A stretch of 64,000 bases of DNA from Anthonomus grandis grandis. Its lineage: Eukaryota > Arthropoda > Insecta > Coleoptera > Curculionidae. A model generated the notes under the pieces. It did no database searches. It was not told the origin of the DNA and saw only the letters and a program-made list of their open reading frames with translations. How positions within the stretch are numbered: the stretch's first letter is position 1; each line of letters begins with the position of its first letter. Below are positions 14,701 to 26,800 of the stretch, piece after piece. Location of the stretch: contig NC_065546.1 in the NCBI RefSeq assembly GCF_022605725.1, positions 33,910,227 to 33,974,226 of the forward strand, written 5' to 3'. Position numbers and translations under genes: made by a program.

Positions 14701-17700
14701 ATCGATAATCGGAGATAATCAAGTTTAAAAAAAAAATAAACAAATTGTATGTTTTGTTTTAGTTTTATTAATTTTTTTGTGCAATGGAAAGAGATCTTAT
14801 AAAAAGGACACAGCGAGAAATTCAATCCATAAACCCCATACAAATATATTATTAAAGATATTTCTAATAAATATAAATAAGCATTTCTTGACAAATGACG
14901 TTAATGAAATTTCAACACACTAATTACGGTGTGTTTGGGCGTGCACATAATTTCATTTCTGAACTTGATTCTGAAATGAAATTGTGTGCACTTGTATTCT
15001 GATTTTGAATTATTAAGAATTAAGTATCACGGAGGATGAACAATTATCCTTATACAAATGTAGGGAAAAAGGGTAAGAAAAATACGATCTTAAGATGATT
15101 CTGCCTGAAAAATCGTTTAAATCTTCAAAACACTATTTTTATCTCTCAGGCAGATTTTTATTATTCCTAGACTCATTAAGTTAAAACAAAAAACAGTTGA
15201 AAGAGAAAATATCTGTCTAGCTAGTGAAATTTAAATAATTATAATTGTACTAAAAATAAAAAAACTTAAGGCATTTTTATCCCCTAAATATATACAGTGA
15301 GGACAAATTACTTACAGAAGTAATTTATTAATAATTACAATAATTGTTAAACAAATTAATATTTGAAATGTTATTAATATATTCCTTACCCTAAAGATTT
15401 GTAATATATAGAAATAAAACTAAACTCTATAAGTATTCGCACAGGTATTTTTATATATGTATAATAAAAAAAGGCTAATACTTCGTTGAACCTCCTTTTC
15501 TTTTTATAATTTGAGTAAGCCTTCTGTTCATTGAATTGGCTAACTTTTGAATTGAGCTGCTCCTTACTGGAAAATGATGCTTTCTGATCTGTTTTCTTAG
15601 CTCACTCACTCCATAGATTTCCAATAGGGTTGATATTTGAAGACTGAGGAGGTGTATTTAAACTATGGGGCACATTAAAAGCTATCGATTGTTTAACAAT
15701 ATACGCCATATGGTTTGGATCATTATCTTGTTGAAAATAAGAATCGTCTACAACACTAAGTTTTTCTGCACTAGCTCTTAAGTTTTCTTTTAATATATTT
15801 AAATACACATTTTTATCCATAATACCGTCGATAAAGGCAAGATTACCAACCCCTTCAATTCTGTATTGAGCTTCCTCCATACACTAACCTTGCCATTTGA
15901 ATGGAAAATATTATAATTGCTCTCGTCTGAGAATATTACCTTATCCCAAAATGAGCTATAATGGAAGTGTGCAGTAATAAAATCAACACGCTTCTTCTTG
16001 TTTATTTTATTTATAAAATAAAAGGCTTATTTCTAGCAACTCTTGACCGGTATCCAGCTCTATGAAGGACTCTGCGGACTGTTTTTGGATGTACAACTAT
16101 CTTTTCGTCTTCTGCTAACAGAGTTAATTTCAGAAGCCCTAAGCGGAATTTTTTGAATACAGGTCAGTATTTTGCGTTCTAGTTTTTTTTTAAATTGTCG
16201 GCATTTTCAAACCTTTTTACAACATTTCGCACAGTAAACCGATTTTTTAAAATTATTTTTGCAATAGCTGAATAGGATTTACCCTCTTTTCTCGTGTTAA
16301 TAATAATTTTACGTTCAGATTTCGTGGTTTCTTGACCCTTACGACCGATTTTAACAATTTACTGCCTTAAAATCAAAAATCAACTATGTTTATTTTCATA
16401 TTGGTTATTAGCCTAAAATATTTGTTAAATTTTATTAAATTCTTTAGCATTAAGGGGCCTAATCTTTCACATTAGGAATTAAGTGTGCCAATACTTTTGT
16501 CACCTGATAATTTAGGTTTATTTTTTTTAATTTTATCTTTATTTTGGTGAAACAGTTTTTTTTTATTCCATATATTATAAATATCAAGGGTGATATTTAT
16601 GATATAAATTGTGTATTATTTGTGTTTTTTTTTAACATTTGCATGTAATTGTTAAGGTGTATTGTTAAGTTTGTAATTGAATATATAAATAAATAAGAAA
16701 ATATATATATTTTAAAATATTAATTTGGCATTAACACTATTTTTACTTTTGTTCCTCACTGTATAGTGTATATACCACCTTAAAACATAAATAATTAATA
16801 GAATAACCCGTAAATAACGCTTAATTTTTTGCCCAGAATATATTCAGAATTTTATTTTATACTTGGCTCCTCTGTATATACTCCTAAATGTATACAGGGT
16901 GTCCCAAAATTAGTGGACGAAACGCGAACCCTGCATTCTTTGGTCAAAAATAACCTCACTTTTTCTTATAAACATATATCGGCAAACGCCCCCCAAGGGA
17001 GCTACGCCCCTTTTAAGGGGGCACCTGAAGATGGTTTTTTCCACTTATTTTCGAAACGGGTAAATATAAAAATTTTAAATTTTAGTATTCTCCCAATTTT
17101 GCTATGGTGAATTTAGTTGTCATTTCATAATTTTCATTATTAGTCAGGTGCGTATCATTTATTATTTATTTTTCACTACCAATTTTTATGAAAACTTAGT
17201 AGCAGGCTTTGGAAAAAATTGACACACTGCATAATGACATTAACATTTGTTGTAATTAATTAGCTGTCATTTTGCATTCAAACTGCTAATATCTTTTTAA
17301 CTATGGAAGACTTTTCGACCCGTGAAAAAGTAGATATTCATTTTATGTATGGGTTTTGCAATGGAAACGCACATGCCGCTGCACGAGAGTATCGGCGGAG
17401 GTTTCCTGCAAGAAGGCTTCCACATTGGAAAGTTTTTGTTAGAATTCATAGAAATTTACTTGAATATGGATCCTTCGAACGTGCTCGAGGGCAAGGAAGA
17501 CCAATTGCAAATGATGGTTATGGGGAAGTACTGAATTTAATTGAAGAAAACCCTCAAATATCATTAAGAACCTTAGAAGAGATTACCAATATCCCAAAGT
17601 CAAATGTAAGTAAAATTAAATATGATAAATAATTAAGTACCTAATTTGTTATCCAAAAAATTAAATTTAAAGTACTTATAACTGAAAATTGAGATTGGTA

Positions 17701-20700
17701 TAAATAGTGTTGTTATTAATTATTATCGTCGGATCGCATTAAATTCATTGCAAAATACTCTAATTACTATTATTATTATTATTTACTTTATTTACTTGGA
17801 TAAGTTATCACAAATATCAAACACCCCAAAACAAATCCTTTTGACGACTAACTGGAATGTTTAGTGGCTTACTAAGGTTTAAGCTTATTTCCTATGCAAT
17901 TTAAAATATTTAAAAATAATTTCAGATTGGATGAATGACTAAGATGTTAGGATACCATCCTTTCCATTATAAAAGGGTTCAGGAGTTAGAAGAAGAAGAT
18001 TTTCCAGCTCGAGTAGACTTTTGTCATTGGATTTTAAATCACCCAAATCTTCGTCAAAAAATTTTGTGGTCAGATGAGGCAACTTTTTCTAGGAGTAAGA
18101 ACTTTAACATTTTGGAGCATCGAGAATCCGAGAGTAGTTCGACGAACTAACTTTCAGCATAGATTTTACTTTAACGTATGAGCGGGTTTGATAGGAGATA
18201 AATTGATAGGCCCAATTATTTTGCCACACAGGTTAACTGGTCGTCATTATTTAAATTTTCTTCAAAACAATCTCAGAGATTTACTGGACGATGTTCCCAT
18301 AGAAACTCGGCTGAAAATGATTTTTCAGCACGATGGGGCACCAGCTCACTACAGCCGACAGGTGAGAAACTGGCTGGACAATAATTTTACAGGCAGATGG
18401 ATAGGCCGAGGTGGTCCAATAAACTGGCCTGCACGATCGCCCGACCTTAATCATCTGGATTATTATCTTTGGGGTAATATGTGCAATATTATTTATGCCA
18501 CCGAAATTGATACTCCAGAAGAGCTTCAGAGGCGAATTCTCGCAGCTGCAGGGAAATAAGAGAAAACCGATTTGAAATTCTTAGATCGACCCAAAACATT
18601 CAAAAAAGATCCAGGTTATGCATTCAGGAAAACGGAACCTTGTTTGAACATTTGCCTCAAATAAATTAGTATTTTTATCTGTTTGCAATTTTATTTGTCA
18701 ATTTACTTTTGAAGCGTGCTATTGAGTTTTAATAAAAATTGTTATTAATAATACTATGCAGCGTTATTTTTAAATTCGTTTTTCTCGAAAATGGTAATTC
18801 CTAGCGTTATTGACCAAGAGGTACTTTTTTACGTAAAAAGTTAATTGTTTAAATTTTAAAAATTTAAAGAAAAAAAAAAACTTTGCAAACAATTTTTTTT
18901 AAGTATTTTTTTAGGCTCACCCCCTAAATGATACGCACCTGAATAAATAATGAAAATTATGAAATGACAACTAAATTCAGCATATCAAAATTGGGAGAAT
19001 ACCAAAATTTAAAATTTTTATATTTACCCGTTTCGAAAATAAGTGCAAAAAACCATCTTCAGATGCCTCCTTTAAAAGGGGCGTAGCTCCCTTGGGGGGC
19101 GTTTGCCGATATATGTTTATAGGAAAAAGTGAGGTTATTTTTGACCAAAGAATACAGGGTTCGCGTTTCGTCCACAAATTTTGGGACACCCTGTATACAT
19201 GGCAAGCACAAATCCTCTCTAATATTAAACACATATATCGGAATATTTCTCCTGACTCAAAGGCACTCCCGTCCACGCCGCGTTTAATTCGAGTTATTTT
19301 TGATTTTTCAGTGATCTTGACTCATTCCTGAAATAGTTACTTGTACCTTTTTGTCGTCGATTCTCGGCCACGCATTTCATCACACGTTTGAGAGGCGCGT
19401 GTGGGATTATTTGGTAGTTATACGTACGGTAAACACCGCTGTAAACGCAGTTTTTTCTGAATGAGATTTTGATGCGCTTTCATTTTATAATTAGTTTAGG
19501 AAATGAGTAAATCGATTTGTGGAGGTGTTATGCCTGGAAATAGTCTATTTTGAGTTAAACGTATGAATAGACCTGTATACATTTTATAAATCTTTTGTAT
19601 TTTTTTTAAATTATGCAAAAAGCCCATATTAGACACATACCACAGTGAGTCAAAATGAAACTCATACACCTGCAAAAATAGTTTCAAGTCGCCGTATTAA
19701 ATTATTTATACCGAAGCTAAGACATTAAAAAAATATTTCTGATATTCCTAAGCATGTAAAAGAAAATAATAAAAATACAAATTTATACAAAAAATAATAA
19801 AAGACAGGTAATCACAAAATAATATTTTATTCAAAAAATTACACCTCAAAATGAAAGTCATAAGCTACATAAAGCTTGTTTATTTAAAACATTGCATTTT
19901 ATTTTTTGCATTCTTTTAAATAAATATGACATTTTGTAAGTATTCATAGTTAGTTTGTGAGTAGTTTAGGCATTGAAAGTTAATACAGGATGCCAGAGAG
20001 GGCAAAGTTCGGTATGAAAAAGAAGGTTGATTATTTTTCATCAAACTAATGGCAAATCTCTCCGTGATATTGAAAAAAATGGTTAATACGAGTCATGCTA
20101 CTATACAAAGTATTATCAACTGTTACAAAAGTGAAAAAAAAAGTAAAATAAAACAAGAAAAAGTTCTCGCAAAATATTTAATGATGAAAGGTGGATTGCC
20201 TGAAAATGTCAGGAGAATTCTAAACTAAGTGTCCCACACTAGTACCGATGGTTGGAAACATCTTTGGTAAAGAGAGTTAATCTAGAAACCATCACAATAG
20301 TTCTGCGAAAAAGTAATTACCATGGCCGAACCGCTAAGAGAAAGCCCTTTGTTAATTAAATAAGCAAAAAAGGATAAATTTTGCCAAAGAACACCAAATG
20401 CCACTTTTGAGTTCTGGAAAACGGCCATCTTTAGTGATAAGAGTGAATTTAACATCTGTGCATCTGACGGACGTGTCACAGTATAGAGAAAACCCCACAA
20501 GGAACTTCTTCAGAAAAATTTAACAGCGACATTTAAACATGGTGGGAGTTCAGTGATGGTATGGGGCTGTATCGCAGCTACAAGTGTCGGCAATTTGCAT
20601 TTTATAGACAGTATTATGAATAAAAAAGTTTACCTGAACATTTTAAGACAAACCCTTAAACAAAGTTCTGAAAAGTTAAATATTACTGAAACTGCTATTT

Positions 20701-23700
20701 GCTTTTTTTACTAAGACAATGACTTCAAACATAAAGCATATGAAGTAAGGAGTGGGCTTCTATATAACTGTCCTAAAGTATTGGATACATTTCCCCAATC
20801 ACCATTAATGTGATATAAATGTGATTGAAAATTTGTGGCATCACTTGGAAAAAATATAAAAACTCAGAATATTTCTAATATCCAAGAATGGCATAAAATC
20901 AACCCTAATTATTGTGAAAAATTGGTTAAATCAGTGTCAACCAGGTTGCAGTGTGTCATAAAGAGTAAAGGGTTACTTAAAAAGTATTAAAATAATAATA
21001 AAAATTATAAATATAATATTGTATGAGTTTCATTTTGAGTTGACATTTTTGAAATAAAGCTTAATTTTTTTAAAACATATATTTCATTCTTTCTTTAGTT
21101 TTTTATACATTTACTATTTTCCTTTATGTCATTAAGAATATTATAAATATTTTTTGAATGGCATAACTTCTTATAAGTAATGTAATATATTGATGTCATT
21201 ATTTCACAGGTGTATGAGTTTAATTTTGAACCACTGTATTTAATTCATAATTACTTGAGTAATGTGAAGTCTTGTTCCAGGCATTTGGGGCAATTTTCAT
21301 TGCTCTACAGTGGCTTATTGTTAGTTTAAATTGCTTATAAATGAATAAGAGTATTGTATAGGGTTATACCAGGCAGTTGAGTGGCCCATAAATCCTTTTA
21401 GGACTTTTAAATTTTACTTAAGTAATGTATTATCTTTTGAGGCATTTATTAGTGTCAAGTCACTTATTGTTAGATTAAATTGATCATCAATGAACGAGGG
21501 TAATATAGAGACTTCTTTTTTCTTCTTTCTCAGCCTGTACAAATCCACTCCTGGATATTGGCCTCTTCCAAATTTCTCCACGTCTTTCTGTTCGTAGCAG
21601 TCTGGATCCAATTTTTTCCTGCGATCCCCCGAATGTCATCTCGCCAGCGTCTTTGGAGTCTTCCTACACTTCTTCTAGTCTCTCTTGGTTCCCAAACCAG
21701 TATTCTGTTATTCTATCTATCTTGCCTTGCAATGTGACCGGCCTATTTTAAGCGTGCAACTTTTAATACGTCTGACACCTTTGTTCTTCTCCGGATTTCC
21801 TAACTTCGGACTCTCTTCGGACTTTTGTGTCGTAAGTATACATACTCGGATACGTTTTGCAATATTCTGTTGTCTAACCTTACTTAAATGTTTTGAGGGC
21901 TCATTACTTAATTGGTTTTAGTTAGGTTCATTTCAAGTCTTCGGCGGAGTTGCTGATTATGCCTATGTCGTCTGCAAATCGTAAGTGGCTGAGGTATACG
22001 CCATCAATATTAATTCCTCTAATTTGCCAGGCAGGCTAGCTTCTTAAATACGTCATCCATGGGAAATCGTGTCTCCCTGACGCACTCCTCTTTCGATACG
22101 AATAATATCGGTCATTATTTGTTCATTGACTTTAGCTTGTAATGATGCGTGCGCGTATATGTACTTAATAAGGTTTAAATATCGGGAGTCGATACTTGCA
22201 CTTTCCATTGATTGAATCGAAGGCTTTCTGATAGATGTAGAGGAACATTATACTCTGTAGATTTTTCAATGAGGGTGTGCAGTGTTTGCAAGTGGTCAAT
22301 TGTGCCCAAGTCTTTTCGAAATCCTGCTTGTTCAACTGGTACATCCATATATATCCATCTTTGATGATGATTTATCTTGGTTAACAACTTATATAAATAG
22401 GATAGCAGGCTAATGGGTCGATAATTTTCAATGTTATTCCGGTCCCTTTTCTTATACAACAGGATAACTTCCTCTTTATTCCAATTATCTGGAATTCTCT
22501 CTTCCAACCAGCACCTATGAACAGCACTATAATGCTTTCATGCAAGGTCTCTCCACCCATTTTAAGCATTTCAATAGTGACCCGATCTTCGCCCGGGCTC
22601 TTTTCATTTGATGTAGTGCCCTCATCAATTTGTCTGAGGTTATTTCGGGGATTTCTTCTGATCCTACGTTTCGAATCACACTTCTACTATATTGCGGGTT
22701 ATTTACCTTGAGCTACTTCTTTATAGAAATACGGAACAGCAGGAATTATTTGCTCATGCCCATTCACCACAACACCATATTTGTCTTTTATTTTAGTGAT
22801 CCTCGACTTTCCACCAGACAGTTTGAATTTTGAAACCTTCATGTTTTTGTTATTTTCTATAGTGTTCTTTATGAGTTTTGTGTTGTAATCTCGTAAATCC
22901 TTCCTGACATTTCAGTTAATTTCCTTGTTTATTTCTTAATAGAGCATAGTTTCTCAATCTATTTTTCTTCTTCTTCCTATAAACTTTTGTGTATTGGGAC
23001 TATTTTACTGGTACTTTATTAAGTACTAAGAGTATAAGTACTAAGAGTATATGTACTACCTTTTGTTTTGAACATATACTCTTAGTTGCAACGTGTATAC
23101 TGGATGTACTTTTCTCGAGGATTTCATTTATTTCCATCCGACTAATTTCTTTAGTATCCCTCATTTCAGTGTTAAGGATCTGCTGAAACTTATTTTCCGT
23201 TAAAATATTTGTTGTCGGAAACCGTTGTTTTCTGGTTAATTTTATTCTTTAAAATCCAGTGTTAAATTTGAATAGTTGCTCTGACAATTCAATGATCCCT
23301 ACTGGTGTCAAATTGATTAAGTACACTAACGTCTTGACAGAGACGAACGTCATAAAGAGACTTATTCCAGGCATTTTGGCCAACATTTTTTTGGAAGATA
23401 ACTATAATTATTCCTATTTATAGACTATCTTTGTTTACTGAAGTAATATCTTATTCCAGGAAGTCGAGTGCCCGATAAAACCTTTTGAACTGGAATTTTA
23501 CTAAGTAATGTGAAATTTTATTTAAGGCATTTGTGTCTTTTATTGGTCTAAAATCTCTTATAGTTTGAATTGCTTAGAAATTAACAAGAGAAATTTAGAG
23601 ACTTATTCCAGGCAGTTGGACTGGAATGCTCCTGGAAGATGGATCAATTAGATACTTAGGAATATAGATACTTATTACGGGCATTTGGGATGGAATATTC

Positions 23701-23762
23701 TTGGAACATAAATCAGAATACTCCAAAATACCGAGAAACCTTCTTGGGAGTATAAAGTAATA

Positions 23763-23820
<58 letters not shown>

Positions 23821-26800
23821 TGTCTTTATTAAAAAAAAAAACAATATTAATCTTACAATATTACTTAAAACTATATTGTCAAAGAAGGCGAAGATTAGCT
23901 TAAAGCTACTCTTTAACTCTTAACCTTCCTAACATTCACAGTTTAAATGGAGAAAACGAGAAAAAAAAACAAAAAAAGAAACAAGCATATATAAAGTATT
24001 TAGAAGATAAATAACACTAGACTATATTTTGGATTGATTTAAAAACAAAAGTTTATAATATTTCCTATACACATTTAACGAAGTATTAAATATTGGTTTA
24101 TAAGTATTAAAGAACTTAACGGCATTATAAGTAAAAAATCGCTCGAACAGAGCCGTGGAATGGTGCAGCATGGTGAAGATATCGTATCTAATATTTCGAG
24201 TGTGAACCTGGTTTCTTGGTATTAACTTTTCAAAAAGATATTCAGGTCTTTGACTAACATATAATCGATAAAGAAAAGTAGAAGTGAAGAATTTGAATAG
24301 GTAAGGTAGCGTTAACCACCTCAACTGAAATATAGAGTGTGATACATGATCAAACTTTCCGAGGTTAAAAATAAATCTACAGTAAGTCTTCTGCATGCAT
24401 TGCAGGCGGTAACGATTTATTTGGTCTAAGCAAGGATAATAAACTATAAGGCAGTAATTTAAAATAGATAAAACAAGAACCACGAGTTTTTTCCTAGTTT
24501 TAAAATTTAAAATGTGTTTATTGGCATAAAGTATACGCATGCGTAAATAACACCTCTGCAGAAGAGTATTAACATGTTCCTTAAACCCTAAAGAATTGTC
24601 TATTTTAAGTCCCAGAACCTTCACAGTATCAGAGAACAAAATAGTTTCGTTATATACCAGCGTGGTACTATTATTATATCAATCTTTTGTACGCTCAAGA
24701 CTCGAGTATGCGTCACTTATATGGCATCCAATATATGAAACTGAAATCAAAAACGTTGAATATATACAACGCAGGTTTATAAAGTATTTGCACTATAGGG
24801 AAGATGGCGTTTATCCAGCCAGAGGCACTTGCCAAAATGTCATGCTTGGACGGTTCAATATGAAAACCTTACTCGATCGTCGTGTGACAACGGCTATAAC
24901 TTTATTATATAAGCTAGTAAACAACAAAATAGACTGCATTTCACTCCTAAATCAGATTTGGTACATTGTCCCAAGGATAAACTCCAGAAATTCTCGCACT
25001 TTTTATTGCAACAGAGCATTAAATAATATTTTCAAGAGAGCTCCGATTTTTTACATATGTAATTTGTTTAATACGCTTTGTAACTACAACATAGATCTAT
25101 TTGTTGATTCACTATCTTCTGTGCTGAGGCTACTCAATCAATAACCTAGTATTACAACCTGTAAGTACCTGTCTAATGCTGTTTGTTATTTAGAAGTGTG
25201 GCATAAAGGTATGTTGAGTTCTTTTTTTTATTTTTCTTTTCTTTTTGTTTATTCTTTAAATTAGTTTTAACTGTTTTACTTTACTACTTTGTTTTTTTGC
25301 ATTTAATTTTTATTCTGTTATTATTGTTTTGATTTGTATTTTTTTTCTGCACTTCCTGTAAGTGGGTGACCGTTGGAAATAAAGACTTATTTATTTATTT
25401 ATTTATTTGTTATCCAATTGAATGTGAACAGTTTCCATTACATTTTTAGGTGATCCTCAGTTTGAAAACAAAACCATTTTTGTTTTATTAGGATTAATGA
25501 CAAGGTTATGCTCTTTTAAAAATTGATTTATTACGTTCAGATCAGCGTTAATAGTATCAGCCATGTTATCAAAATTAGCAGAGTCAAAATAATGTATGTA
25601 TTGAGTGTCATCAGCATACTGATGTATTTTAGAATCTTCAATTAGACCGGGTAAATCTGAAGTATATATAAGAAATAATAATGGGCCTAGGATCGACCCT
25701 TGTGGGACACCAGAAATAATATTTTTGAAAGCAGAATATTCATTATTCACCCTCACTTTCTGGGTTCTACGCCACAAGTAAGTTTTAAAAAAAGACAAAA
25801 CAACCTCACTACAGCCATAATATTTCAGTTTCGCTACAAGCAAGTCATGATCAATCAAATGCTTTCGAGAAATCAAGAGCTATCATAATGGCTGAAATCT
25901 TTTTGTCAAGAGCTCGCATAATATTATCGGACGTTTAGAAGTGAACTAGCTGTACTATGATGTTTCCTAAAACCAGATTGATGGGAAGGGAGGATATTAT
26001 TTGACATTAAAAATGATGACAGCTGCATATAGACTATTCTTTCGAGAACTTTGGAGATTACGGAAAGCATACTTATCGGACGCAAATCTTGAACACTTTC
26101 AGGACTGGAGGATTTGGGAATCGGACATACCACTGACTCACGCCAGGCCCTGGAAAATATCCTACCTCCAAACAACAATTTATAATATGAGTGACATGAT
26201 CCAGTATATCAGGGAGACATAAGTGTAACATACGTCGAGTTATGTTACCCACACCAGAGGCATTGGACCTAATATTTGTTATAGTTTTTTCGACAGTATT
26301 TTGGTCTACTAAAGAAAAATGAAAATTATCCTCGGTAAATTTATTACTGGAGTAGAAGTTAATTTTGTTTACACATTTATCAGATTTATTAAAGACGCTT
26401 ACAAAAAAAATCATTTATTTGATTTGGATCCGATATATTAAACGGCAGCTTGTTATTATTCTTGGTTGTTTTAATATTTAAAGTTTCTAGACCTTTCGAA
26501 AGTTTTTTACCAGTTTTGTCACTCTCCAAGCTTGCAAGATATGCAGCTTTTTCTCGTCTTATTGATGCCAACGTAAAATTACAACACTCCGTGTAATATC
26601 TCCAATTTTCTAAACACTTGTGATTTTTGTATTTAGTCAAAGCCTTATCACGTTCCTTTAAAATAAGTCTTAAGGTGTCTGTCAACCAGGGAGCTGGCTT
26701 CTGTAGGGTGCATGAATATTAAATAAACAATTATATTTTGTTCTAAATATTGAACTTTTTTATTTACGTCCTCAAGATAATAAATATTATCCCAGATATA

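Noticed and set aside
16829..19331. Open frames at 16829-17110 and 18977-19331
   Set aside because: They are the inverted repeats of mariner B read through, hence similar to each other; not genes.
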